Source: 66-474 sp050738155
Lineage (GTDB): Bacteria > Pseudomonadota > Gammaproteobacteria > Xanthomonadales > Rhodanobacteraceae
Direction: 5' to 3'
DNA: 25,374 nt
NCBI GenBank assembly: GCA_050738155.1
Contig: JBOHYW010000031.1
Location: 1 to 25,374, forward strand
This document shows positions 7,770 through 15,633 of this stretch, piece after piece (the first letter of the stretch is position 1; each line of letters starts with the position of its first letter). Position numbers and translations under genes: made by a program. Below the pieces are notes generated by a model. It was given only the letters and a program-made list of their open reading frames with translations. It searched no databases and was not told the DNA's origin.

Positions 7770-8339
7770 TCAGTAAAGCTCCCCGCCACGCCTTGCGTAT
7801 TCCGCAAGCACCGCACACGCTTCGCCACGATGCAGGTCACGCACGACGTGCACACCGCGCCGCTCGAGTTCCCCCGCCCAATCCGTCGGCAACGGCCCTT
7901 CGTCGAATCCCGCCAGCGATTCGGTGTCTTCCACCCGTGCCGCGATCAGCAGTTCGTCGATCCCCGCCCACACGATGGCGCCGTAGCACTGGCAGCACGG
8001 TTGTGCACTGGTCGCGAGCGTGTAGCGCCGCCCATCTGCATTGAGGCGTACGCGCCCGAGCTTGCGCTGCGCGTGAACCAGCGCCACGATTTCCGCATGC
8101 GCCAGCGACGACGCCAGGGATTCGACACGATTGACGCCCGCCGCGATCAATGCGCCGGTATCGTCGAAAATCGCCGCGCCGAATGGTCCCCCCGTCGCGT
8201 GGTCGACATTGCGTCTCGCCAATTCGATCGCCAACCCGATGCGCACATCGGCGTCGGGATAAGTGCGACCGAAATCCAACCCGCGTGCAAGCCATTCCGG
8301 CAGCACGGATTCAAACGGTTGCGGCGGTCGATCGCGCAT
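7770..8339 (-). CDS. Nucleoside/deoxycytidylate deaminase-family protein
   Basis: Zinc-dependent deaminase of the cytidine deaminase-like superfamily. In the 189-residue product the zinc and catalytic residues are intact: HAE at 81-83 (His81 ligand, Glu83 proton shuttle) and PCCQC at 114-118 (Cys115, Cys118 ligands). The GGPFGAAIFDDTGALIAAGVNRV stretch before HAE resembles guanine deaminase (GuaD) and tRNA adenosine deaminase (TadA) types. The C-terminal part (about 140-189) has no obvious motif. The substrate cannot be fixed from sequence; a free nucleobase or nucleoside is more likely than tRNA, because TadA is normally shorter and more conserved. It lies 38 bp after the hydrolase gene on the same strand. 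Confidence 0.82.
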   Translation of the reverse strand: MRDRPPQPFESVLPEWLARGLDFGRTYPDADVRIGLAIELARRNVDHATGGPFGAAIFDDTGALIAAGVNRVESLASSLAHAEIVALVHAQRKLGRVRLNADGRRYTLATSAQPCCQCYGAIVWAGIDELLIAARVEDTESLAGFDEGPLPTDWAGELERRGVHVVRDLHRGEACAVLAEYARRGGELY

Positions 8340-8377
8340 GCCCGCACGGTAGCACGGGCTCGACGACGGGCAGACGC

Positions 8378-9427
8378 TTACTTCACCCGGAAATCAAGCT
8401 TCCGCATCAAATCAACGCTGCGCGGCGCAGCCAACCCGCCAAATTGTGCATCGACACCGTCCAGCAGCTTGCGTGCTTTATCCCATTTCCCTTGTCCAAG
8501 CGACGCTTGCACTTGCGCGAGGCGAACGTCCAAGGCACGAGTGTTGTGCGCGCGGCACCCCGCGAGCCTTGTGGCATCGGGCGGCTCGGTGTGTGCGAGC
8601 GCATCAAGCGCCCGATCAAAAGCATCGGCACCGGCGAGGGCATGTCCAACGAACGGCATCGTGACGCTGTCCCGGTCGAACACGCACCAGCGTTGAAGCG
8701 ACTCTCGCGTACGTGCCGCCATGGCCTGTCGGATGTAATCGCGGTTACCGGTCAGGGACACTATACGTGTCGTCTGCTGAAACCGATGCAGCAAACCGCT
8801 CGGCGGCAGCGGAACCTGCACAGTGCCGATCGGATCGCTGCCGGCATCCAGCAATGCGCCACGGAATACATCGGGGTAACCGAGCGCGAGACGCAAAGCT
8901 ACCCGCGAACCGCCGGAAAATCCGCCGACGTACACGCGCGCGGGATCAATGCGATAGCGTTTCGTGATGTTGTATTCGGCCAGCAGCGTCAACGGTTCGC
9001 GCCGCTCAAGTACATTGGCATCGTTGCCGGAGTGCGCTGCACTGATGAAGATCATGTGGTGCCGATCCAGCGCCGGTATCCATTGCTGCGGAACACGCGC
9101 ATCGTCCCAGGGCGGCACGAACACCAACAGTGCGTAACCGCTGGGTGGGGCCGGCCCGGAGGGCACGTACATCGCAAAACGTTGCTTGGCGGGGTCCAGC
9201 GGATGCGCGCGCAGTGTCAACGCATTGCCACCAAGGCGCTGCTCGATGCGATACGCGTTCAACGGGCTGACCAGACGGCGCAGCAATTGCGCATTGTCCG
9301 CAATCGATGGGTACCGTGTGAACACGACGCCGCGCTGCAACCCGGTCGGCACGGTTGACGCCCCGCCCGCGACCGCCATCGTCGAAAGCACCAGCAATGT
9401 CGTAGTCAACCAGCAGCGCGAACCCAT
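8378..9427 (-). CDS. Secreted alpha/beta hydrolase (esterase/depolymerase-like)
   Basis: A 349-residue protein with a signal peptide (MGSRCWLTTTLLVLSTMAVAGGAS), probably exported. The central domain is an alpha/beta hydrolase: LLVFVPPWDD strand, ISAAHSGND, and the nucleophile elbow VGGFSGGSR with Ser171. Asp230 (TGNRD) and His262 (FVGHALAG) are the likely triad partners. The PHB-depolymerase/feruloyl-esterase type of PHA-depolymerase-like enzymes is the closest general look. The C-terminal ~85 residues (LDVRLAQVQASLGQGKWDKARKLLDGVDAQFGGL) look like one TPR-like helical pair. The ATG lies 22 bp inside the end of the upstream racemase-like gene, so translation is probably coupled. The substrate is unknown. 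Confidence 0.83.
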   Translation of the reverse strand: MGSRCWLTTTLLVLSTMAVAGGASTVPTGLQRGVVFTRYPSIADNAQLLRRLVSPLNAYRIEQRLGGNALTLRAHPLDPAKQRFAMYVPSGPAPPSGYALLVFVPPWDDARVPQQWIPALDRHHMIFISAAHSGNDANVLERREPLTLLAEYNITKRYRIDPARVYVGGFSGGSRVALRLALGYPDVFRGALLDAGSDPIGTVQVPLPPSGLLHRFQQTTRIVSLTGNRDYIRQAMAARTRESLQRWCVFDRDSVTMPFVGHALAGADAFDRALDALAHTEPPDATRLAGCRAHNTRALDVRLAQVQASLGQGKWDKARKLLDGVDAQFGGLAAPRSVDLMRKLDFRVK

Positions 9428-10176
9428 AATGCTTCACTCGCACGGTCGAATGTCGCATGGATGTGCAATGCGGTGGAGTTGAGATAACGAACCCCGCCGT
9501 ACTCGAATACACCCGCATTCCTGTATGCCGGAAACACCAGTGACAACTCCGTACAACCAAGGTATACCGCTGATGATTCCGGCAGGTGCCTCGCACCCGG
9601 CCCGGTCGCGACGGTATGGATGCGCTTTGCTGCACCGTCGAGGTGGCCCAACTCCACCCCCCGGATCGTGGCAGTGACGATGCGCCGACTGCGCTCGCTG
9701 TCCGGGCTTTCGGCGTGAATGCCACGCTGCGCGAACGCATCCCGAAAAACCCTCGAACGCATGATCCCGGCAGATCCCAGAATGAGTACATGGGTCACTC
9801 CGATATCCACGCAGGCAGCGGCGGCGGCTTCCACAATGCTCAAGACAGGAAGCTTGACGCCCCGGGTGATCTGCCGCAGCCGCAGATGTGGCGTGTTGCT
9901 CGCGATCACCGCAAAATCGGCGCCGGCGGTCTGCAGGCGCAGCAGGCCGTCACGATGGTAGCGATCGAACTCCGACCAGGACAGTTCATGGCCATCGTGG
10001 CCAAAATACGCCCGCGCACTGGCAAGATCGAGTGACTCGATGGCGATTTCAGGCATGGCAACCACCCCCGACAGTCCCTCGCTGCGGTGCCGTTCTTCGA
10101 CGAGGCGGCAAACACCCTCATAATACTCGGCAGTGGACATCCACCCGATGCCACCGAGAATCCCGATTTTATTCAT
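9406..10176 (-). CDS. Aspartate/glutamate racemase-family protein with Ser at first catalytic position
   Basis: A 256-residue Asp/Glu racemase superfamily protein. MNKIGILGGIGWMSTAEYY is the typical start of this family. Classical members use two cysteines. Here the first motif is IASNTPH with Ser93 where Cys (or Thr, as in E. coli YgeA) is expected, while the second, YLGCTELSLVF, keeps Cys208. YgeA is known to work with a Thr/Cys pair, so a Ser/Cys pair could still racemise, could act one-directionally, or could have another role. FPAYRNAGVFEYGG and LNSTALHIHA follow the family C-terminal layout. The start ATG 10176 has a weak ACGGA site. The gene overlaps the hydrolase gene and is the first of the minus-strand run. 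Confidence 0.88.
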   Translation of the reverse strand: MNKIGILGGIGWMSTAEYYEGVCRLVEERHRSEGLSGVVAMPEIAIESLDLASARAYFGHDGHELSWSEFDRYHRDGLLRLQTAGADFAVIASNTPHLRLRQITRGVKLPVLSIVEAAAAACVDIGVTHVLILGSAGIMRSRVFRDAFAQRGIHAESPDSERSRRIVTATIRGVELGHLDGAAKRIHTVATGPGARHLPESSAVYLGCTELSLVFPAYRNAGVFEYGGVRYLNSTALHIHATFDRASEALWVRAAG

Positions 10177-10424
10177 TTCCGTTTGATCAGTATGTCGCGC
10201 GTTCCACGGGTCGTCGGTATTGCAAGGCTACCTTCCGTCCAACCCGGAAAGTTCACCCAGGCGACATCACCCGTGACTGGCAGCGGGCTCGCCGATCCCG
10301 GACTCATGGCTGGCGGCGGGGGTTAAAGACGCACACCATTTTGAGAAGCAAGCGCGATGCCAATCAGCACGCAGGATTTTCAGGCGTTTTTTGAATGGGT
10401 TAGCGATTCTTCCGTGACAGGAAG

Positions 10425-10458
10425 ATGTCCGCGGACAATTCGCGGACATGTGCGGACA
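10425..10458. promoter_or_regulatory. Operator-like GCGGACA cluster
   Basis: ATGTCCGCG (10425-10433) and CGCGGACAT (10441-10449) form a perfect 9-bp inverted repeat with a 7-nt spacer. In addition GCGGACA occurs three times directly at 10431, 10442 and 10452, spaced 11 and 10 bp, that is once per helical turn. This looks more like protein binding sites than a terminator. The regulator is unknown. Confidence 0.4.
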
Positions 10459-10500
10459 CGTGAAGGGCATCTGCGCCGATCGTTCCCTTCCGGACGCGAA

Positions 10501-10524
10501 CCGCGCAGTGTTGCCACTGCGCGG
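10501..10524 (-). terminator. Terminator-like hairpin after TonB receptor gene
   Basis: On the minus strand CCGCGCAGTG-GCAA-CACTGCGCGG is a perfect 10-bp GC-rich stem closed by a GNRA-type tetraloop, beginning about 30 nt after the TonB-receptor stop. No U-tract follows, so it may act as a Rho-assisted terminator or as a 3'-end stabiliser. Confidence 0.6.
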
Positions 10525-10555
10525 CTCCAGACTGTCACGGATCGTTTGTCGCAAG

Positions 10556-13456
10556 TCAGAACTTGACCGTCACACGGGCCCAGTAGAACCGGCCGATGGT
10601 GTCGTAGGTGTTCACGTCGGTGTTGCCGTTGACCACATTGCTCATGGTGATGAGCGGCGGCGTCCTGTCAAACGCGTTGTTCACACCGAGATCGATGCGG
10701 GTGTTGATCGGTTGGATGTCGTACCCGACCTGGAAGTCGTTGTACACCAGTGCCCCGAAATGGTCCACGACGCCAGCGACGTTCAAATCAGCGCTGCGGT
10801 TCTGACCAAGGTCGGCACTACCCACGGTGATCGGCCCGATATAGCGGAGGTTCCACGATGCATTCCAGGGACCAAGGTTCCAGTCCAGGCCGCCCAATCC
10901 GCGGATCCGGGCAAAGTTGCCAAAATCCTTGTCGAACTTGCCCGCGACATGGGTCGGTTCCACGACTCCCGGCACGGTGTCGAAGTTGGCCTGGGTCAGG
11001 TAGGTTGCCTCAACGTGCGCCCGCCACGAACCCGGCAGCCAGGACACCTGCGGCAGCTTGTAGAACGCACCCAAGTCCACACCCTTGAAGTACAGACTAC
11101 CAAGGTTGACTGTCGGGGTCTGGAACAGCGTGGCATGGCTCGTCGGATTGGGTCGCGTGATGAGATTGCAGATCGGACTGGCGTTGTCGTTGAAGCAGAT
11201 GCTCATCAACGTCTGCGCGCCCGGCGAGGTGATGGTGTCATGCAGAAACACCCGCCACACGTCGACGTTGATCGACAACCCCGGCACGAAGTGCGGATCG
11301 TACACGATGCCGTAGTCGAACGACTTGCCGAGTTCCGGCTTCAGGTCCACGCCAGCAGCGACCGATCCGGACCGGACCGCGGTGGTCTGCGACAGGCCAG
11401 TACCCGGCCAGTTGACCGGCACGCCCGCACATGCGGCCGAATGCGCGGCCAACTCAGCGGCGTCCAATCCGATGCAGGGATCGGCGAACGACGGCGCGCT
11501 ACCCGCTGCTCCGCGGTACAGATCGCGCAGGCTGGGCGCCCGGAACACGGTGGACACCGTGCCACGCAGCATCAGATCATTGATCGGACGCCATTCGACG
11601 CCGACCTTCCAGTTGTTGGTGCTGCCGGCATCCGAATACTTGCTGTAGCGGTCACCCAGCGTCACGTTCAACGCGTGGAAGAACGGCACGTCCTTCAGGA
11701 TCGGCACGAACAATTCGGCGTACGCTTCCTTGACATTGAAGCCGCCTTGCAGGGGCGACGAGCACACCGATTGCGGCGCGCCACAGGTCCCGCCAGAGCC
11801 GGTGACGATGCGCTGTGAATCCACCAGATTGTGCGCATATTCCTTGCGATAGTCCAAGCCCACCGCCAATTGCATCTGACCGGCCGGAAGATCGAACAAG
11901 GGGCCGTTGGCATTGGCCGCATACGACCGCACGGTCGTCATGTTGTTGCCAAACAGTGTGTTGAAGAACGGCGCTTCCGCCGCGACAACGCTCGGATCAT
12001 TCTGGTTGCCGAACAAGTTGATCGGCACGCACCCGGCTATCGCCGAGGATGCGTCACCCGCGGTCCCCACGCACGTCGGCACCCCGTTGACCATCATCGA
12101 CGGACCGGTCGCGGCCAGGAAGCTGGCGTTGTACAGCGGATCGCCGATGTTGTGAACGGTCTGGCTGGAATGGCCATAGTTGTAGTTGACGTCCCACTGC
12201 CAGTTCTTGTCACCGATATCGAAATTGCCCTTGAGGCCGACGATCGCCTGCGCGGTGGTCGTGTTGACCGCAGTGATGCGCTGGCCGATGCCGGTGAAGC
12301 GTGTCAGGAGCTCGTTACCCGCAGTGCCGCCGAAATCGACCCCGAACGGGTTGTACATGTTGTCCTTGGAAATCAGGACATGGTCCACCGCCGCGTCGAA
12401 CGGCAGCGGCGCAATGGCAGACGAGGAATGCGTCTTGTCGGTGAACACATCCATGTAGGCCTGCACGTTTTCCGACAACCGATAAGTACCCTCGAAGAAG
12501 CCATCCGTGCGCTCTTGCGGCACCAAGTCGTAGTTGAGCAACTGGAAATTGTACGAGTCCGTTGCGCCGTTGTAGCACTTGTAATCGCCCAGTGACGAGC
12601 CGCTGCCGCTCGTGCGTGTGACCGTTCCGTCCGCGCAGCCGTACTGCGCCTTGAGATTGTCGGGAAGGTAAGCACGGCCGTTGGGGTTGCGCGAGGAGCC
12701 CAGAACATGGACCGCACCCGAATACTGGTACAGCGCAAGCTTCGACCAATCGCGGTCTGCTGAAATAATCGGATCCTGCTTGTTGTAGGAGACTCCGGCC
12801 AAGATGCTGCCCTTGTCAGAGGTCTGGCCAAAAACGAAACTGGCGCTTTTGCGCGTAGCGTCATCGTGGTCGGACTGACCATACCCAAGCTGGAACTGGG
12901 CCCCCTGATAGTTCTTCTTCAGGATGATGTTGACCACACCGCCGATTGCGTCCGACCCGTACACGGCCGACGCACCATCTTTCAGCACGTCTACCCGCTC
13001 AATCATCGCGACCGGGATCGAGTTGACATCGGATACGCCATTAACCGTGTGCATCATGCGCTGCCCGTCGATCAACACAAGGGTGCGCTGCGAACCCAAA
13101 CCGCGCAAGGACACGCCTGCCGCCCCCGAACCGCCGCCATTGTTGACCTTTGGCGATTCTGCGGCACCCGCAATCGAAGGCAGATCCTGGATCAGATCGC
13201 CCACGGTCACGTCACCGCTGTTCTGGATTTGTCGTGCGGTTACCGACACTACCGGATTGGATGTCTCCAGATCCACGCGGCGAATATGCGAACCCGTGAC
13301 CACGATGGTCTGCAGGGTTTGCGGTTGTTGCTGGTTGTTCTGGGTGGTGGTTGCGTTCTGCGCAAAGGCAGTCCCCGTGATACCCACGGCAGCCACGGCA
13401 CCCAGCGAAAGGGCCGTCTGTACGGCCTTGGACAACTCACTGCGGTCGAGTCTCAT
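10556..13456 (-). CDS. TonB-dependent outer-membrane receptor
   Basis: Outer-membrane active transporter of 966 residues. The start chosen is ATG 13456, preceded by GGAGAG at a proper distance and followed by a signal peptide (RLDRSELSKAVQTALSLGAVAAVGITGTAFAQ, cleavage after about residue 32); the frame is open to 13600 but that extension has no signal. A Gln/Asn-rich spacer and a TonB-box-like TIVVTG (50-55) come next. The plug domain (about 60-180) has SNPVVSVTARQI, LRGLGSQRTLVLIDGQRM and ERVDVLKDGASAVYGSDAIGGVVNII. A large beta-barrel ends in the aromatic residue of VTVKF. It belongs to the large receptor group expanded in Xanthomonadales, often linked to peptide or carbohydrate uptake; the ligand cannot be told. 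Several Cys pairs lie in predicted extracellular loops. The AraC genes upstream may control it. Confidence 0.95.
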   Translation of the reverse strand: MRLDRSELSKAVQTALSLGAVAAVGITGTAFAQNATTTQNNQQQPQTLQTIVVTGSHIRRVDLETSNPVVSVTARQIQNSGDVTVGDLIQDLPSIAGAAESPKVNNGGGSGAAGVSLRGLGSQRTLVLIDGQRMMHTVNGVSDVNSIPVAMIERVDVLKDGASAVYGSDAIGGVVNIILKKNYQGAQFQLGYGQSDHDDATRKSASFVFGQTSDKGSILAGVSYNKQDPIISADRDWSKLALYQYSGAVHVLGSSRNPNGRAYLPDNLKAQYGCADGTVTRTSGSGSSLGDYKCYNGATDSYNFQLLNYDLVPQERTDGFFEGTYRLSENVQAYMDVFTDKTHSSSAIAPLPFDAAVDHVLISKDNMYNPFGVDFGGTAGNELLTRFTGIGQRITAVNTTTAQAIVGLKGNFDIGDKNWQWDVNYNYGHSSQTVHNIGDPLYNASFLAATGPSMMVNGVPTCVGTAGDASSAIAGCVPINLFGNQNDPSVVAAEAPFFNTLFGNNMTTVRSYAANANGPLFDLPAGQMQLAVGLDYRKEYAHNLVDSQRIVTGSGGTCGAPQSVCSSPLQGGFNVKEAYAELFVPILKDVPFFHALNVTLGDRYSKYSDAGSTNNWKVGVEWRPINDLMLRGTVSTVFRAPSLRDLYRGAAGSAPSFADPCIGLDAAELAAHSAACAGVPVNWPGTGLSQTTAVRSGSVAAGVDLKPELGKSFDYGIVYDPHFVPGLSINVDVWRVFLHDTITSPGAQTLMSICFNDNASPICNLITRPNPTSHATLFQTPTVNLGSLYFKGVDLGAFYKLPQVSWLPGSWRAHVEATYLTQANFDTVPGVVEPTHVAGKFDKDFGNFARIRGLGGLDWNLGPWNASWNLRYIGPITVGSADLGQNRSADLNVAGVVDHFGALVYNDFQVGYDIQPINTRIDLGVNNAFDRTPPLITMSNVVNGNTDVNTYDTIGRFYWARVTVKF

Positions 13457-13688
13457 TGCACTCTCCAACGTCTTGGTGTGTGAAACAGTTTCGGGAAAGG
13501 TTCCCGTCATATGCACCGGTGAAGCCAGGTTCGATCGCCCTTCCGAGCTGCATTGCACCGGCGAATTCACGGCGTCTTTCGGCCGTTTCGGAAACGACAC
13601 TCGTAATGAATCGGTTGCGAAAAAACGTTAACGCTATTTTTATCTATGCAGCCGTTCGCCGTGCCGTGGATATTTGGTATTCGCATGA

Positions 13689-13836
13689 CAAAAATTGAGC
13701 GATTACGTTGCATATTTATCCATGCGTATACCCGTCAACACTTGACGTCGCACATTGTTAACGGTTTATTTCACCTGCCACGAAACAATCCAACATGTAC
13801 AATTGGTAGAAACGTCACATGTATGCTCAATTTTTG
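13689..13836. repeat. 12-bp inverted repeat upstream of TonB receptor
   Basis: CAAAAATTGAGC (13689-13700) is the exact reverse complement of GCTCAATTTTTG (13825-13836), 124 bp apart. Such spaced, oppositely oriented sites suit a regulator that loops DNA, as AraC-type proteins can. AT-richness raises the chance of coincidence. Confidence 0.6.
13709..13770. promoter_or_regulatory. Possible back-to-back promoters or palindromic operator
   Basis: CGTCAA-CAC-TTGACG (13733-13747) is a perfect palindrome whose two arms each read as a TTGACG -35 box facing outward. Minus strand: TATGCA (13714-13709) at 18 nt is a weak -10, pointing to the TonB receptor. Plus strand: TTTATT (13765-13770) at 17 nt is a weak -10. 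It may instead be an operator. Confidence 0.3.
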
Positions 13837-14091
13837 CCACGTGAATAATCAATAAAACAAGTATCCTCACGCTGTTTGCGTGCAGCTATTTATTATTTAC
13901 GCAGATTTCCAGATGCACGGGAGCGCGTGCGTGCGGACCGTACATGAACATGCACACGCAATTTGCGTTCCTGCTCATCCGCAGAAGGCTCGCAAATGTC
14001 CCAGCGATCAAGTCAGGTCGTCGCAGCGTTATCGACCAAGGGAGCCCGACCGGGGCTATCCGATCGCGCTTCGCAGTCTGTCGCTTGCGCC

Positions 14092-14337
14092 ATGCCGGTT
14101 GGCTTCGACCGCAGTCATTCCAAATCGCTGCCTGCGGGACCGCGAAAACGTGCAACAGTTTTCAAAATCGCTTGCAGCCGCAACTTCCGTCACCGTCAAG
14201 TCTTCGCAACGCAACAATCGTTGGGCGTGATTCACCTTGGCAACGACCTGGAAGTCGTGGGCGCCGTTGCGGGCCAGCACCTGGTGGGAATCCTGCCTCC
14301 GGGGGCCAACGACGTTGAGCAGGGATTTCGGCGATGC
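14092..14337 (-). pseudogene. Decayed AraC-family HTH domain
   Basis: A minus-strand frame carries a recognisable but degraded AraC DNA-binding domain. ASPKSLLNVVG...DSHQVLAR resembles the end of the first HTH. NHAQRLLRCEDLTVTEVAAASDFENCCTFSRSRRQRFGMTAVEANR (core 14110-14199) matches the second HTH, compare RARYLLHTSNLAITEIALASGFENRSAFSRLFHQRFGTT in the intact gene next door. Against the usual pattern there is an insertion of about eight residues (NGAHDFQVVAKV) between the two parts, and the conserved FSRLF is FSRSR. There is no room for a sensing domain before the intact gene. DNA similarity to the neighbour is low, so this is an old homologue rather than a recent copy. Confidence 0.65.
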
Positions 14338-14727
14338 CGTTATCGTCATGGCGCCTCGGGCATGCAACGAAATCCAGCTCGATACCTGGTTACGCAAGCA
14401 TCGATGTCGACAAAATCCGGGAAGGCACAAGATTGCTTGCAGCGATTCTCGTCCGCGAGCTTGTACGTGTGAAAAACGCTGCCGGTGAATGCAGATGGCC
14501 ATTGCAGCCATGGCTCATTCGTCAAGGAGCTTCGGCAATCGAATAGCAGCAAGACATGACGAGCCGGTTTTGGCGAGCTGCCCAACGGCAACGATGGCCA
14601 TGCACCGATACAGTTACCGACACCGGATTGTGCTGTCGCCAGTCAGCGCACACGAACCAGTCAACGCACACGAAAATAATTGCCACAACTTTCATCCGCG
14701 CCGCCATCGGATTCAATGACCAGGCAT
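14338..14727. other. Gene-free stretch between AraC remnant and intact AraC gene
   Basis: I see no supportable gene. Short minus-strand frames here have no family resemblance; they may be the scrambled N-terminal part of the decayed regulator. The only clear structure is an 18-bp tandem duplication at 14639-14674. Confidence 0.5.
14639..14674. repeat. 18-bp tandem duplication
   Basis: CCAGTCAGCGCACACGAA (14639-14656) is followed directly by CCAGTCAACGCACACGAA (14657-14674), one mismatch in 18. It lies about 55 bp beyond the AraC stop. It could be a pair of binding sites or a slippage product. Confidence 0.85.
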
Positions 14728-15633
14728 TTACATTGCCAAAATTGCGCTTTCGAGTTGCACATCCTGCTGTTCACGAACGGCAACCCTGGCCTGTCGTCGC
14801 ATGTCGTTCGCAGTCGTGCCAAAACGCTGATGAAACAGCCTGGAGAACGCGCTCCTGTTTTCGAATCCGCTGGCCAATGCAATTTCAGTGATGGCAAGAT
14901 TACTTGTGTGCAGCAAATATCTCGCTCGCCGTAGTCGTTCGTTCACCAGCAGTTCGTGTGGCGTTTCCTGGAATACCTGCTTGAATATGCGCAGGAAGTG
15001 GCACGGCGAGTAATTCGCCATGCGCGCGAGCAAATCGTTGTCCAGATCCCGGTCACAGCAATTGATGATGTGGTGGCGCACGCGCTGCAGGCGCAGGAAC
15101 GCACTCAGTCGCTTTGCGTGGGTACGCCCTGGGCAGCGTGCGATGATCTCGTGCAATGGCGTTTGCAAGGTGAGGATCTCCTCGACCAAGGCATTGACGG
15201 CCCCTCCCAACGAAACCGGGTTCGCCACACGCGCTGCGGCGATTGCCTTGTGCCTCAGCTCCCGACTCGATACGAATCGCGCGGGCAAAAACAACCCACC
15301 GGACGATACGTCCACTCCCGCATCTTGCTGCAGGAGCCCCCACGCCCGGGGCCCGCCAAGTACCGCCACCCATTTGCACTTGGCTTTCCCAACCACCCTG
15401 AGCTCCGTGTCTTTCTCGGTGACGAGCACCTCTCCTGATGGCAACGCGCCCGCAAATCCTGTCGCAGCGACTTGCAGGGAACCTCGCAATGGAACCAGGA
15501 CTGCCTTTACGCCACCCTCGACGCTCAGCGTGCAGCCACCACCTTCGCCGTACACCGCGACAATTGCCCCGTCATCGGCCAACGAGCGATACATCGCGCT
15601 GCCGCGCCTGAGATATGCGGTTTCAATGTTCAT
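14728..15633 (-). CDS. AraC-family transcriptional regulator
   Basis: A 301-residue DNA-binding regulator. The N-terminal ~160 residues form a likely cupin-type sensing domain (GGVKAVLVPLRGSLQVAATG, EVLVTEKDTELRVVG). The C-terminal AraC/XylS domain has two HTHs: DNDLLARMANYSPCHFLRIFKQVFQETPHELL (about 199-230) and NLAITEIALASGFENRSAFSRLFHQRFGTT (about 245-274). The residues after it (QARVAVREQQDVQLESAILAM) are a short tail. The start ATG 15633 has no strong ribosome-binding site; GAGAG lies further upstream than usual. It is flanked by gene-free DNA on both sides and stands alone on its strand. The nearest likely target is the TonB receptor 1.3 kb downstream. The ligand is unknown. Confidence 0.93.
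   Translation of the reverse strand: MNIETAYLRRGSAMYRSLADDGAIVAVYGEGGGCTLSVEGGVKAVLVPLRGSLQVAATGFAGALPSGEVLVTEKDTELRVVGKAKCKWVAVLGGPRAWGLLQQDAGVDVSSGGLFLPARFVSSRELRHKAIAAARVANPVSLGGAVNALVEEILTLQTPLHEIIARCPGRTHAKRLSAFLRLQRVRHHIINCCDRDLDNDLLARMANYSPCHFLRIFKQVFQETPHELLVNERLRRARYLLHTSNLAITEIALASGFENRSAFSRLFHQRFGTTANDMRRQARVAVREQQDVQLESAILAM

Larger units (their letters stand above)
10177..10555. other. Intergenic region between TonB receptor end and racemase-like gene
   Basis: This 379-bp stretch holds no supportable gene. It contains a terminator-like hairpin near the TonB-receptor end and a cluster of GCGGACA motifs, both listed separately. It presumably also carries the promoter of the racemase-like gene; I see only weak -35/-10 candidates on the minus strand. 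Confidence 0.6.
13457..14091. other. Long AT-rich upstream region of TonB receptor
   Basis: No supportable gene. From about 13615 to 13915 the base composition is visibly AT-richer than the rest of the window. It contains paired motifs: GTTAACG at 13627 and 13757; TTTATCYATGC at 13639 and 13715; ACATGTA at 13793 and 13817; and a 12-bp inverted repeat. This is probably the control region of the TonB receptor, with a long leader. Short open frames here lack ribosome-binding sites and family resemblance. Confidence 0.55.

Noticed and set aside
8150..9358. Plus-strand open frame of 402 codons opposite the hydrolase gene
   Set aside because: It is antisense to a hydrolase with an intact triad and signal peptide; low complexity in basic residues and no recognisable fold.
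10448..11818. Long plus-strand open frame (456 codons) inside the TonB receptor gene
   Set aside because: It is antisense to a fully convincing receptor, has His/Arg/Gln-rich composition typical of reverse-frame reading in GC-rich DNA, and shows no family resemblance.
13527..13536. AGGTTCGATC matching the T-arm of the tRNA-Lys at 6406, considered as an island attachment-site repeat
   Set aside because: The match is only 10 bp, and the following bases do not continue the tRNA 3' end. There is no integrase in the window.
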